34,406 bases of DNA, taken from assembly GCF_008923205.2 (NCBI RefSeq), contig NZ_WBMS02000068.1, positions 1 through 34,406 on the forward strand. The letters run 5' to 3'. Position numbers and translations under genes: made by a program. The DNA comes from Actinomadura physcomitrii. GTDB taxonomy: Bacteria; Actinomycetota; Actinomycetes; Streptosporangiales; Streptosporangiaceae. Positions 1 through 10,100 of this stretch are shown one piece after another; within the stretch, counting starts at the first letter, position 1; every line of letters begins with the position of its first letter. The notes under the pieces were generated by a model, which made no database searches, was not told the origin of the DNA, and saw nothing but the letters and a program-made list of their open reading frames with translations.

Positions 1-9
1 CTTCACGCG

Positions 10-79
10 AAAAGTGCTTTCGGACTGGCGCGGACAGGACTCTCGACAAGCCCTATCCTCCCAGCTCGGGGGCACTTTT
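10..79. repeat. 8-bp inverted repeat at left edge
   Basis: AAAAGTGC at 10-17 is matched by GCACTTTT at 72-79, a perfect 8-bp inverted repeat about 54 nt apart. The loop is too long for a typical intrinsic terminator. It may be part of the attachment region described to its right. No gene is recognisable in 1-239. Confidence 0.3.
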
Positions 80-149
80 CTTGTCTAAACGGTCACTCTC
101 GACCCGCCGCCCGATGAAAGCCCGAGGTTGGAGGCCCGGATCGAGCCGC

Positions 150-170
150 CGAGCCAACATCGAGCCAACA
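150..170 (+). repeat. Tandem 11-bp repeats, left pair (candidate integrase arm sites)
   Basis: CGAGCCAACAT (150-160) is followed directly by CGAGCCAACA (161-170). The same tandem motif, with A changed to G, recurs at 402-422 on the other side of the tRNA-Lys fragment, in the same orientation. Short tandem direct repeats on both sides of a tRNA-derived core are the usual arm-type binding sites of tyrosine integrases of the pSAM2/lambda kind. The role is inferred from layout; no integrase gene is inside the window. Confidence 0.5.
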
Positions 171-239
171 GGGGAACGAAGCAGGGCATACCAGACAGGG
201 GGCAAACCGGGGCGTTCTCGCGTTTGCCCTGGTCAGGGG

Positions 240-289
240 TGGTGGGTCGCGTGGGACTCGAACCCACAACCTACGGATTAAAAGTCCGG
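240..289 (-). other. 3' half of tRNA-Lys(UUU), candidate attachment-site core
   Basis: On the minus strand this reads anticodon loop CUUUUAA (anticodon UUU at 280-282), T-arm GTGGGTTCGAGTCCCAC (251-267), a seven-base acceptor 3' strand GCGACCC and encoded ACCA ending at 240. The matching acceptor 5' strand GGGTCGC and a D-arm are missing on the other side. The base pair at the foot of the anticodon stem (positions 27-43) is a C-T mismatch. Identity therefore starts at the anticodon stem, as in integrative elements that carry the tRNA 3' end to restore the gene. Not a working tRNA by itself. Confidence 0.7.
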
Positions 290-401
290 AGCCCTCGTGT
301 CAGAGCGGTTCTCTCAGTGACAATCTGTGTCGGCCTGTCCGCATGGAGCCCAATTTCCGTGCTGCCTCATGCCGTCGTGTGCCGATCCGTTTCGGAACCG
401 C

Positions 402-422
402 CGAGCCGACAACGAGCCGACA
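402..422 (+). repeat. Tandem 11-bp repeats, right pair (candidate integrase arm sites)
   Basis: CGAGCCGACAA (402-412) plus CGAGCCGACA (413-422) repeat the motif at 150-170, and similarity extends a few bases each side (CCGC before, GGGG after). The core at 240-289 sits about 70 nt from the left pair and 113 nt from the right pair. The stretch 290-517 holds no recognisable gene; it contains this repeat and the 3' flank of ietS. Confidence 0.5.
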
Positions 423-517
423 CGGGGCGCCGGAAGCCTGCTCCTTCCTCGTCGACGGCCTGACCCTATGCCCGCCTTGTTGTCGAGGCTCTTCACACCA
501 CATGTTTGCATGAGCTC

Positions 518-3166
518 TTACCAGCCGAATTCCATCTGGACAGGGATGCCGTCGATGATCTCGGTCTGGGTGGCCGGGGTGACATCGACTGGCACGCCGA
601 GTTGGGTGGCGATGGGAGTGTAGAGGTCGGTGGAGACTTCTGGGGTGCGCAGGGAGATGAGCAGAGCGTAACGGACGGCCTGGCCGATCCGGTCGCTGCG
701 CTTGTTGGCCTTCCACCAGCCGCCTACTGGGTAGACCGCGAGCATGCCGCAGTCGGCGAGTTCGGCAGCCGACCCGCGCCAGATGTCGGCGTGCAGGGAG
801 CCGAGGCTGCGGAAGCGAGGGCCGATCAGCCAGTGGCTGTGGGACTCGAACGCCTTTGGGTTGTCGATTCCGTCGCTTTCGTGTTCGGCTTGTTCGGTCA
901 GCCGCCTCTGGAAGGCGTCGCTGGACTCGGTGGGGCCTTTGATGGCGAAGCGGAGGCCGTGGGAGGCGTAGCTGTAGCGGCCGAGCATGCCGCGACGGCC
1001 GGGGTTGGGTTCGATCATGTAGGCGAGCGTCACGCGCAGGTCCACGGTGGTCTCGGCCAGGTCGCGTAGCTGCTCCAGCGGCCACGGCAGCTCGTGCAGT
1101 TTGAGTTCGGCCAGCCGGATCTGTCCGCTCTTAGCCCGGTTGAAGGGGACGAGTGTGTCCTGGATGATCATCGTGACAGCGTTTGAGGCGCTGCTACGGA
1201 TGCGTTCGGCGGTGGGTATCCCCCAGCCATAGCGGCGGATCACCTGTCGCATGACCTTGCCTTTGGTGAGTTTGGGGGTTCCGGTCTTCTTGAACAAGCC
1301 CTGCTCGATCATGGCTGGGGTCCACTGGGCTTCGTGGACGAGCAGGGCACGGATCGTTTCCGGCCGCAGCCCCGGGTATGTGCTCATCGCCGTGGCGGCC
1401 AGTGCCGCTGCTTGGGCGGTGGCGGCACTCGTGGCGTTCGTCCAGGTCAGCTGGCGAGCAGGGTCATGATGGGTGGTCGTGACGCTCAGCAGCTCGTGCT
1501 CATCCAAGACGCTGTCGTCCGGGGCAACGAGCATGTTGCCGCCTTCCAGGACAATATCGGGCTTCGTGATGGCCGCGTTGGTCAGCGCCACTGAGGTTCG
1601 GCTAAACGGGGACAGTGCCCCCGGGGCGGCCAGCGGCCGGTACCCAAGAAACGAGGGAGTGTCAGGGACGGTTTCTAGGTGCGTGCAGGCGCCGACAGTG
1701 AGTACGTTGTGTGCCTGGGCGGGTTCCTCAATGCGGGACAGGTCGGAGAGCAGCAGGGGATCTAGCGCGCCTTCCTCTGTGCGCATCTGGTGGGGGAGGG
1801 CACCGCGGATGTTCCCAGCGCTGACAATGATCAGCCGTGACGCCTCCGGGTCCGGTGCGCCGATCAGGTCAATGCGGTCGTCACGTACGGTCACATCCGT
1901 GCCCGCCGCCAGGGCGTCCAGGGTTGCCGACCATAGGGTCGCTGTGCCGTCGACACCGTTCTCGCCATCACCCGATCGCCGCGTAACGGCCATCGAGAAG
2001 ACTCGGGCGGTCGGTGCGGGACCGCCGTTGCCGATCTCGGCGGTGGCTACCGCGTTCGCGGTGGTCTCGGCGCAAGTCCTCGGAGACGTTGCCGGGGCGT
2101 GGCCATCATCAAGGATCTTCACAGACTCCAGACCGTGGCCGAGGACCACGGGGCCCTGTGACTCCAGAGCAGCAGAGAAGTCCCTGAACAAGGCGAGGCC
2201 AGCCATCTGCGTACCGTGTCCATGCCGGTCGGCCGGTGTGCTGCCAGGCAGCACGGTGTAGGCACGCTCGTGCAGTGCCGGCTTGAGCAGGGCATGCTCC
2301 TGGGCTATTCCCGTGTCCAGGATGCACACCGTTGGGGCCTGTGGGCTGGCCGGCCTGATGCGCTGGGCGAGATCTTCGACGAGTTCCGCGCGGAAAGCGC
2401 GGTCGACGGCGTAGAGGCCCTCGGCGAAGGTCGGCCTGCGGATCTCGGCGGGGCAGGCGTTCGTGGTCAGCAGAAACCTCAGTTCATCGCCGGCCGTGGC
2501 AACGTGCGCGACAAGACGCTCACCCACATGGATTGCTCGGTCGCTGATCCGCCACTGTCGCTCGCCGGCCACGGCGCGCAAGGTGACCACGGGATCCGTC
2601 GGAGCGATCCGCGGATCGAACCACAGCTCCCACCATCGCTCCTCGTCTAGCGGCGGCAGGCCTTGCTGCTCCTGCCAGAGGTGCTCCAGCAGCGCCCGCT
2701 GGATCTGCTCCATGTTGGCCACCAGAGCGGCCTGCTTGGGCTTGCCACCGTCGGTGTCTTCTGTAAAGGCGTTGATCCGCTGTGTGAACGAGGGGACCTT
2801 ATCGAACGGAATCCATACCACCGCATCCTGCTGAGCGTCGTCGGTCTGCGGATGGCTGCTCATGAGAGTCAGGCCCGCGCTGTCCAGACGCTCCAGCATC
2901 AGTGGGTGGTCACGTGCTGCCTCGATCCGCACGGCGAAACCGTCGGGCTGGAAAGCTTCGGGTGCCTCCTGGACGAGCCGCGCTGCCTCCTGCTCGGCCG
3001 TCTCCAGCCCATCCACCAGCGCAGCAGCATGCCGGGGCCGGTCTTCCCGCTGGGCCAGGTCTGTTCCGCCGCCGCCGGGGAGAGCAGGGCGCGGTGTCAG
3101 TGTGGCGGCCCGCCACGGCACCACCAAGTGTGGAGTGGCTCTGGCGGAGCCACTGGGCTCAGGCAT
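518..3166 (-). CDS. ietS: IetS-like subtilisin-family serine protease
   Basis: An 882-residue S8-family peptidase. The catalytic triad is visible: Asp in ILDTGI (about residue 284), His in GHGTQMAG (about 317) and Ser in NATSAATAQ (about 580), with the oxyanion-hole Asn in VSAGN (about 452). The Ser motif lacks the usual Pro, which I believe is normal for this branch. There is no signal peptide, so it should act in the cytosol. The N terminus (HLVVPW... then a GGGG run) and the roughly 280 residues before the protease domain fit the long IetS-type proteins. Its start overlaps the end of the AAA ATPase gene by 8 nt. The pair matches IetAS, described on Agrobacterium pTiC58 as a protease/AAA toxin-antitoxin causing plasmid exclusion, and later listed as an anti-phage system. 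Stop is TAA. Family and pairing are seen; the defence role here is inference. Confidence 0.85.
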   Translation of the reverse strand: MPEPSGSARATPHLVVPWRAATLTPRPALPGGGGTDLAQREDRPRHAAALVDGLETAEQEAARLVQEAPEAFQPDGFAVRIEAARDHPLMLERLDSAGLTLMSSHPQTDDAQQDAVVWIPFDKVPSFTQRINAFTEDTDGGKPKQAALVANMEQIQRALLEHLWQEQQGLPPLDEERWWELWFDPRIAPTDPVVTLRAVAGERQWRISDRAIHVGERLVAHVATAGDELRFLLTTNACPAEIRRPTFAEGLYAVDRAFRAELVEDLAQRIRPASPQAPTVCILDTGIAQEHALLKPALHERAYTVLPGSTPADRHGHGTQMAGLALFRDFSAALESQGPVVLGHGLESVKILDDGHAPATSPRTCAETTANAVATAEIGNGGPAPTARVFSMAVTRRSGDGENGVDGTATLWSATLDALAAGTDVTVRDDRIDLIGAPDPEASRLIIVSAGNIRGALPHQMRTEEGALDPLLLSDLSRIEEPAQAHNVLTVGACTHLETVPDTPSFLGYRPLAAPGALSPFSRTSVALTNAAITKPDIVLEGGNMLVAPDDSVLDEHELLSVTTTHHDPARQLTWTNATSAATAQAAALAATAMSTYPGLRPETIRALLVHEAQWTPAMIEQGLFKKTGTPKLTKGKVMRQVIRRYGWGIPTAERIRSSASNAVTMIIQDTLVPFNRAKSGQIRLAELKLHELPWPLEQLRDLAETTVDLRVTLAYMIEPNPGRRGMLGRYSYASHGLRFAIKGPTESSDAFQRRLTEQAEHESDGIDNPKAFESHSHWLIGPRFRSLGSLHADIWRGSAAELADCGMLAVYPVGGWWKANKRSDRIGQAVRYALLISLRTPEVSTDLYTPIATQLGVPVDVTPATQTEIIDGIPVQMEFGW

Positions 3167-4145
3167 GGTGGGACGCGTGCCGTTCGGCCAGCGCTTCCAG
3201 CAGCAGCTGCTCGTCTACCACGTCCCGGTTGGCGAGGATGGCTCGCTTTGCCGCTGCTTCCGCCGCTTTGACTAGCTCAGCATGACTCAGGCCAGATGCG
3301 CTGTCTGTCACGGCTTCCCACCGTACTGTGCTCGTGTCCATTCCGGCTAGCCGTCGCTGTATGACTTGCACGGCCTGTTCCGCAGTGGGCGGACCGTATG
3401 TGACGATCATGTCGAAACGACGGAATAGCGCCCGGTCCAGAAGCTGATGGTGGTTGGTGCCGGCTACGACCAGACTCTCGGAAGGAGCCTCGTCCAGGAA
3501 CAGTAGAAACGAGTTCAAGATCCGGCGGGCTTCCCCGACGTCATTGCCCGCCGCGCGTTCGGCCCCGAGGGCATCGAACTCGTCGAACAGATAGACGGCT
3601 CGGGTCTGAGCCACCGCATCGAAGACCAGACGCAGCTTGGCTGCGGTCTCGCCCATGAACCGGCTGATCAAGCCATCCAGGCGGATGGTGAACAACGGCA
3701 GCTTCAGCTCTCCGGCCAGCGCCGCGGCGGTCATGCTCTTCCCGGTGCCCGGAGGGCCTGACAGCAGGATTCGGTGCACCGGAGTGAAGCCGAACCGCTC
3801 AAGCCGGGCGCGCTGGCGCTGCTCATGCAGTACCCGATCCAGGGAGGCGCGCAGTGCGGCGTTGAGAGTCATGTCGTCGAGCCGGGTGTCGGGATAATCT
3901 GCTGTCAGCAGGCTGGACAACTCGCCGCGGGGCTGGACCACCGGAGTAGCGGCGCGCCGTCCGCCGGCACGGCCCTGCTTCTGCTGCGCGGCCTCGACAA
4001 GGTCCCGTAGTTCCACGGCGAACCTGCCTTGCCCCTGGCGAGCGGATTTTGCCGCGACCTGCAGGGCGACGCTGTAGAAGAGGTCGTCGTCGGCTTCGGC
4101 GTGCGCACGCACCAGAGCCTTAAGGTGCTCGGCGTTCGCTGCCAT
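3159..4145 (-). CDS. ietA: IetA-like AAA+ ATPase
   Basis: A 328-residue AAA+ ATPase. Walker A is GPPGTGKS (Lys about 136), Walker B is YLFDEFDALG (Asp-Glu about 187), a sensor-1-like segment follows (VVAGTNHH), and RALFRRFD (about 240) supplies the arginine finger. Residues 1-100 are helical and charged. This is the FtsH/spastin-like type of AAA domain, usually hexameric. It lies directly upstream of the protease gene with an 8-nt overlap, so the two are translationally coupled. In the pTiC58 pair the ATPase acts as antitoxin or regulator of the protease; that role is transferred by analogy. The ATG at 4145 has an excellent Shine-Dalgarno (see 4152-4162). Confidence 0.85.
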   Translation of the reverse strand: MAANAEHLKALVRAHAEADDDLFYSVALQVAAKSARQGQGRFAVELRDLVEAAQQKQGRAGGRRAATPVVQPRGELSSLLTADYPDTRLDDMTLNAALRASLDRVLHEQRQRARLERFGFTPVHRILLSGPPGTGKSMTAAALAGELKLPLFTIRLDGLISRFMGETAAKLRLVFDAVAQTRAVYLFDEFDALGAERAAGNDVGEARRILNSFLLFLDEAPSESLVVAGTNHHQLLDRALFRRFDMIVTYGPPTAEQAVQVIQRRLAGMDTSTVRWEAVTDSASGLSHAELVKAAEAAAKRAILANRDVVDEQLLLEALAERHASHHA

Positions 4146-4151
4146 CGCCTT

Positions 4152-4162
4152 TCACCCCCTCC
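4152..4162 (-). promoter_or_regulatory. Strong ribosome binding site of ietA
   Basis: GGAGGGGGTGA on the minus strand, 6 nt before the ATG at 4145. It settles the ietA start and suggests the ietAS pair has its own transcript start in the 394-nt gap rather than relying on the PIWI-RE operon upstream. Confidence 0.6.
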
Positions 4163-4539
4163 GATGCCGGCTGCCCTGTGGTAGGACGGTTGCTGTTCTT
4201 GTACCCAGGAGCCGCCAAGAGCACCTGCGCATGCATGGTACGGCTCTCCGGCATCGGCTGCTTGCGGGTGGGAGGCGTGGCGGGCATCAGCTTCCGGTGC
4301 CCATGCGCCTCACCGCCCGGTGATCCAACCGTGGATGATGCGTTCCTGATCAGCGCGGACCTCACAGCCGCGGTACCCACAGATGGCGCGGCAGACTGAG
4401 GCCGACCCTGGGCGCGGCGGCCTCGTATCAGCGGGGCGCTGTGGTCGTCTGGGCTTCTGTGACGAGATTCAAGGCTTCCGCGCAGGAGTGAGCACCGTGT
4501 CTGCCCTGTGATGAATGGTTCAGGCCGCGCTTACCTTCG
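4163..4539. other. Intergenic gap between PIWI-RE operon and ietA
   Basis: About 380 nt with short open frames on both strands but none with a plausible start, ribosome site or recognisable protein. It presumably carries the ietAS promoter. I see no clear hairpin terminator after the PIWI-RE gene, so read-through into ietAS is possible. Confidence 0.4.
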
Positions 4540-7119
4540 CTACCGCAGGTACTCGTCGGCTAGCGACGGGAGATGCAGCGGCAGGGGCAGGGTCGAGGCG
4601 ATGTCGGTGTGAAGGGCGGCGCGGCGCAGTGCTTGGGTGTAGGCGGCCCAGGCGCGCCGGTCGTCGCCCGGCTGGACGAATGCTGTGACTATCTCGATCG
4701 GGTTGTTGTTGCTGCCCTGCTTTAGGGCGTTCGCGCTCTGGCCTGGGTCGAGTTTGGTGACCGTCAGCGGGGTTTGCATCTGGTCGGATCTGGGGTTGAC
4801 GGCGTAGTAGACGTGATCGTTGAGAGGGTAGACCCCGCTGGTCCGGCCGTATGTCTCCTCCTTGGTGCCGAGTCCTCGTGGGACTTCCTCTTGGCTGTCG
4901 CGTTCGCGAATGCGGAAGACGCGCAGGCCGGGACATTTCGCTGGAGGGAGGTGTTCGACGGTGTCGTCTGAGGGGTTGAGGCCCGGGAGGACGAGTTTGT
5001 CGGGGGTGAGGTGCTGGTCTTGGAGCCAGTCCCACCCGCGGGTGCGGAAGCTGCTGGTGCGGATGAAGACGGCGCGGTCGTGGGTGGCGTGGTCGATGCC
5101 GAGTGCGGCAGTGAGGAAGTCGGCGATCCGGATTCGGAAGTTGCCGGTTTTCGATCTGGAGAGTCGCCCCCGGCCGGCGGCGAGCGCTAGGGGCAGGTCG
5201 GCGTAGGGCATCTGTTCGGTTCCGTCGTCGGTGGCGAGTTGGGCGGTCGCGGTGCCGTCGCCGGCGATGCGGACGACGATGGGGATGTCGGCGCCGTTGC
5301 GGGTTTCGAGCCAGATGCCGATCAGTTCGAAGTCGCCGGTGATGCCGGGAGGGGCAGGGAGCACGCCGACGCGCCCGAGCGAACGGAGCGCGTCCTGCAC
5401 GGCTGCGCTGGCGCGGTGGATGTCACCCAATGTGAACTGCGTTCCGGGCAGGGTCTTCTTGGGCCGTTTGGCGTCGGGTTTCGGGACGTAGAGGTTGATC
5501 GGGTGGATACATTGCAGGCGCCGGTTCAGCGGTGGGAACGCCTGCTTGAGGGTGGAGTAGGGATCCTCCTTGTTGATCGCCTCGAAGTAGGCCGGCTTAC
5601 GGATCTCCACGATGGCGGCGCGGCGGTCGTCGCTCCTGCCGATCATCTGGCCGATGTGCTGGATGCGGCGGGCGGCCTGGACCCCCTGCTTCTCACCTTT
5701 GACGGGCCGAGGAATGCCTGCGGCGATGTCGTGCTGCTCGCGTAGTTCCACCGTGAGCTCGCAGGGGCCGGTGTAGCTACGGCACTCGATGATCTCGCCG
5801 TCGCCGGCGGTGCGGGTCGTTGAGGCCGTTTCGGTGTATGCGAGATCCTGGGTCACCGCCGCGAGCAGGGCTTGCCGGGTGACCGGGGACTCCGTCCATA
5901 GCTCCAGGGTGTAGGAGGCATGGGCGTCCGCGACCGGGCGGAAGAGGCGAGTTGTGGCGGTCTTCGTCTTCTCCAGGTCGGCCACCGGCCGGATTCCCAG
6001 CGGCTCCAGGATCTCTCCCATGCTGGTGTGCAGGTCGTAGTGATCGACGGGCAGGAATCCGGTCTTGGCCGCGTGCAGCACTGATCTCGCTGCCTTGTCG
6101 TCGGTGTCTTCGTCGTCGGGGGCGCTGAGTTTGGTGCCGGTGGAGTAGAGGACGTACGCGGATACCGGCTGGTCGATGTGGGCGGCCGGGGCGATGACGA
6201 CGTCGTTCGGGTCGGGGAAGGCATGGTGGGTGAGGTGTGCCAGGGCGTGGGCGAGTCCGGGATCCCAGGCCCATCGGTATATGCCGTCGACGCGGCGTCG
6301 CCCGATGCCGGCGCTGACGAGAGTGGGCTGTTCGGCCGCGCGGAGGTAACCGGAGTCGGCGAGGAGCCAGAGTGTCAGGCTCGGCCCTCTGCCGCCTCTG
6401 CTGGGCACGTACCGGACGGGCTGGAGGGGGAAGCGGACGGTGCTGAGTTCGGCGTGGATGCGGGCTCGGCCGTGGGTCGGCACGGTCTCCACATGGAAGT
6501 CGATCTTTGGGGCCCACAGTCCGGGCCCGAGTTTGGGGTCGTCGATGCGTTCGGGCGGCCACCAGATGGCGGATCGGTGTCCGGACTTGTCGACCGGGCC
6601 GAGGATGAAAGGCCGGTGTTCACCGCGGATCTGCATCCCCGTGGCCGCGACAACGTCGGCGAGATGTCCTGGCAGCATCCGGAATACGGCAGGGTCGGGA
6701 TTGGCGGTCCCGTTGGGGTGGGTCTGGGCGGCCAGGAGATCTAGTTCGGTCTGCGTCCAGTCGAGGTCCTCGTCGTCGAGCAGGTCGAACCAGTCCAGGT
6801 CTGGCCGATCGGGAGTGACGCGGGTCGAGGCCCAGACCGCGACGGCGGTGCGGAGGATCTGCCGGTCGGTGCGGGCATGGCTGATCAGCCAATGCTCATC
6901 GTCGAGTCTGCCGGCCACATGGATGATGTTGGGGTCGAGGGTGTCGAGGAGTTCGACGAGGGCCCAAGTGGGCAGCCTGCGGTCGTCCCAGGTGGGGGCC
7001 TGGCTGCGGATCCGCCGCAGCCACGACGCCGGGAACCTCGCGGTCATGCCCGTAACCGGGAGCGATGCTCCGGGAGCGATCTCGTAGGCCAGGAGTCGGA
7101 GGTGGTCGTAGCGCGGCAT
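4540..7119 (-). CDS. PIWI-RE family protein (prokaryotic PIWI domain)
   Basis: An 859-residue protein fitting the PIWI-RE family, a divergent branch of prokaryotic Argonaute-like proteins named for conserved Arg and Glu residues. Residues 1-480 resemble the N-terminal X-type region (formerly DUF3962). About 485-545 (QHIGQMIGRSDDRR, then EIRKP) lie where the MID-like region is expected. From about 595 to the end is the RNase H-fold PIWI domain: IGIWLETRN at about 600, FRIRERDSQEEVP at about 730-745, and the closing stretch NPIEIV...LPLPLHLPSLADEYL typical of the family. Its ATG overlaps the helicase stop by one base (TGATG), and nuclease, helicase and PIWI-RE form one operon. The family is predicted to bind a guide or R-loop and to direct restriction of invading DNA. 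Ends with TAG, with an in-frame TAA two codons later. I cannot tell whether the RNase H site is catalytic. Confidence 0.85.
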   Translation of the reverse strand: MPRYDHLRLLAYEIAPGASLPVTGMTARFPASWLRRIRSQAPTWDDRRLPTWALVELLDTLDPNIIHVAGRLDDEHWLISHARTDRQILRTAVAVWASTRVTPDRPDLDWFDLLDDEDLDWTQTELDLLAAQTHPNGTANPDPAVFRMLPGHLADVVAATGMQIRGEHRPFILGPVDKSGHRSAIWWPPERIDDPKLGPGLWAPKIDFHVETVPTHGRARIHAELSTVRFPLQPVRYVPSRGGRGPSLTLWLLADSGYLRAAEQPTLVSAGIGRRRVDGIYRWAWDPGLAHALAHLTHHAFPDPNDVVIAPAAHIDQPVSAYVLYSTGTKLSAPDDEDTDDKAARSVLHAAKTGFLPVDHYDLHTSMGEILEPLGIRPVADLEKTKTATTRLFRPVADAHASYTLELWTESPVTRQALLAAVTQDLAYTETASTTRTAGDGEIIECRSYTGPCELTVELREQHDIAAGIPRPVKGEKQGVQAARRIQHIGQMIGRSDDRRAAIVEIRKPAYFEAINKEDPYSTLKQAFPPLNRRLQCIHPINLYVPKPDAKRPKKTLPGTQFTLGDIHRASAAVQDALRSLGRVGVLPAPPGITGDFELIGIWLETRNGADIPIVVRIAGDGTATAQLATDDGTEQMPYADLPLALAAGRGRLSRSKTGNFRIRIADFLTAALGIDHATHDRAVFIRTSSFRTRGWDWLQDQHLTPDKLVLPGLNPSDDTVEHLPPAKCPGLRVFRIRERDSQEEVPRGLGTKEETYGRTSGVYPLNDHVYYAVNPRSDQMQTPLTVTKLDPGQSANALKQGSNNNPIEIVTAFVQPGDDRRAWAAYTQALRRAALHTDIASTLPLPLHLPSLADEYLR

Positions 7120-10100
7120 CAGTGCCCCATGTCTCGATTGCGGAACAGGTCGCCGAGTAGGCCCCAGGTGGCTTCGGCGATAGCGTGGTCGCGGATCCTC
7201 TCCGGGGACGCAGTGTCGGTGGGCTCGGCCAGCAGCCGCCTCAGGTGATGGTCGGCCGCGACGATCAGGCTGGTGCGCGGGGTGTCCGGTGCCTGCTCGT
7301 TCGGGTTGGCGTGCCGTGGAGCGAAGGCCGCGTCGGTCAGGATCACGTGGGTGGGCTGGTGGCCACGGATGCTGCGGCCGATGGTCTGGCCCATCGGGAC
7401 CAGGGCGTTGGCGACGAACGCGGGGCGCTCGGTCCGGTCGTCCAGCCGTCGGAAGAACACCGGGCGGCTCATCAGGTTGTACCAGTCGGCTCGTGCCTTG
7501 TTGCCCAACTCCTTCGCGGCCTCGGCGACCGAGGACAACGGCACGGAGGATCCGGCGGGGTTCAAGAGATGGGTCATGGCGCGCTGATTGATGAGGGAGA
7601 GCGGAAATTTGGGGTCGGTGGGCGGCGGGTGGATGCGCGCCAGGTAGAAGACCGCTCCGAGCGCGGCGGTGCGGTTGGCGTTGAGGATGTTGTAACCGCG
7701 CTGGATCGCCATCTCTGCAGCGACGAGGATGTCGTCTCCGGATTCGGGGAACTTTGTGATCATGCGGCGGTGGAGGCCGTACTGGCCCGGGTCGTTGGCG
7801 TCCGGGGTGACATTGCGGGCGCTGTAGGGGGTGCGCAGGTTGATGTGTTCGGCCACCAGCTTTGCTTCAGCGCCGCTGAGCACGACGAACAAGACCTGCT
7901 TGCGGTCCTCGGCGAGGTCGGCGCGGACCTGTTCCAGCAGGCTGACCACTGCGCCGGGACGGGGCAAGCAGATCCCGCTGACGAGTTGCCGGAGGGCATC
8001 GTTGCGTTCAGCGCCCTGCCGGCCGGACACCGCGATTGCCTTCTTGCCATCCGGGCTGAGGCTCTTGCGGAACCACAGCTTGCTTCGAGCCAGCGCCTCC
8101 CGGTCCTCCACGGGTTCGCGAAGGACCGCCGAGGGCGCGATCGGGACGTGGTAGAACGACGACCCCGGCGCCCAACTTGTGGCCGAGGTGAGAACGACGT
8201 GCGGCCCCTGGATGCCTTCGGGTTCCAAGAGGTCATGCATGTGGTGCAGGAGCCACCGGCCGACGCCGCGGATCCACATCACCCGCAGCGCGCCGGTGTC
8301 ACCCAGCCGGTTGGGCAGCCATTGCAGCGCGAGCAGGTTGCCCATAGGTGCTTCGGGGATCAACGGTTGGTAGTCGCGGGGAGGCTGCTGCCGCCAGAAG
8401 GTGTCCTCATCGTCCAGCGGCAGAGATTCGGCGACCGCTGGGTAGAGCGTGGACATCTCGAAGAACGACGTGGTGATCCGGCTCGCCCAGAAACCTGCCT
8501 GCAACAGCATTGCGAGCATCGCGTTGTTCGCCCGCACATGATCGCGCTGCCTCTGCGGGGCATGTTCCATCAGCCAGTCGCTGATCAGCTCGTCGATGGC
8601 GTCCTCGTCAGGGATATCGGCTTGCAGCGCAGTGACCATCGGAGCGATCTCATCAGGGACCGCGGGCAGGACGCCTTCGGTGAGGATCTCCAGGTGCTGG
8701 CGGAAGAAGTCGTCGGCGGCGTCCTCGAGCGCGGCGTTGTCGTCCATGCGCTTCAACGGCAGCCCGTGCATGATCCGTGCAACCTGCAGAAGGAGCGAGA
8801 AGCCGGTGAACGGCGCTTTGCCGATCACCTCGTACAGGCCCTCGTCATTTAGGACGAGTTCGTAGAGCTTGTCGATGGCGTGCTGGTGGATTCGGTCGTA
8901 ATCGTTGAAGTGCCTCACCTTGCGGTCACGGAGCTGGCGTCGGCCGACCCGGTCGAAGCCGCCCACTTTGCCGATCGTGGTTCGGTCGGTCCATCCTTCA
9001 CCGGGGGCGACGAGGGTTTCGTATTGCACGAACCGGTCGTCGAGGTCCTGCTGGACGTTGTCGGCCTCGTCGATGATGATCAGGTCGCTGTGGTGCTGGC
9101 AGGCTTCCAGCCACCGCATCTTCGCCTCCGTCGGCTCGGCCCGGCTGGCGACCAGACCGGGTGCCGTGGTCACCCACACTTGGGCTCGGGCTATCCGCCG
9201 CTCGGTCTCCTGGTGCGGGCAGACTGCCAGTAGCGGGCAGTCATGGAGCTTGCCCTCCCCATCGGCCGACCGCAGTGCACCCCGGCAGGGAAAGCTGTCG
9301 GGGCTGAGAGGCGCCCACCCGGGATGGTTCGCCTCGCGCAGCGGGTCGAGCAGGCAGACGGTGTTGACGAAATCGGCCGCCGGGTCCTGGTCCGCGGGGA
9401 AGACACTGGCCGACGTCGCCAGGGTCGAGCGCCAGTAACGGGCCGCGTGCTCGGTCCGGCTGTTCTTGCCGACCAGCGGCACGGCGTCGATCCCGACACT
9501 TCGCAGGAACGACACCTTGGCGTAGACATCGGTGACCGACCCGACCACCAGCGTGACGTGGAAGCCCTTCTCAACCCGATCCCCGGTGATCAGATCGGCC
9601 AGCGTGGACTTGCCGCTGTTCATCAACCCGACCATGTGCTCGACCCCGTTGATGCCGAAGGACGCGGGCATCTCGACGAGCTTGCCGGTGTCCTCGTCGA
9701 CCGCACAAAAGACGATCTTCCTCAGCCGGTCGACCCAGTTCCGGTTCGCTACCTCAGGCTGGTCGGCGAGCGCCATGTCGAAGCGTTCGGCGACCTTCAC
9801 CAGGTCGTCCTCGAAGCTGATGCGCCAGGCTTCACGCTCCCGCTGCCGTCGGGGTGTCAGCGCGAGCGGGGGCGGGAGGACCTCGACGTCCTCGGGGATA
9901 CGGATGCGCTCCTCGACTTTGTCGCGACGAAGGAACGTGTAGACCTCACCAGGTTTGGCCTGCGGGCGGGGCGGCTCGAGCGTATAGGGCACCGGATCGG
10001 TCAGTGCCGCCTCATAGCGGCCGAACCGCTCCGGGCACACCGAGGATCGGCGCGGGACGAAGCAGGTCTGATCGTTGATCTTCTTGGTCGGGTCGTCGGT

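Noticed and set aside
240..320. A complete tRNA-Lys gene
   Set aside because: The acceptor 5' strand and D-arm are missing and the anticodon stem foot does not pair; only the 3' half is present.
506..3285. Long plus-strand open frames opposite ietS
   Set aside because: They are antisense shadows in GC-rich DNA without ribosome sites or family resemblance; the minus-strand frames carry the protease and ATPase motifs.
5777..6562. A 261-codon minus-strand frame inside the PIWI-RE gene
   Set aside because: Arg/Pro-rich composition typical of an out-of-frame shadow of the PIWI-RE coding sequence.
7185..8852. A 555-codon plus-strand frame opposite the helicase
   Set aside because: Antisense to a gene with clear helicase motifs; no motif or ribosome site of its own.
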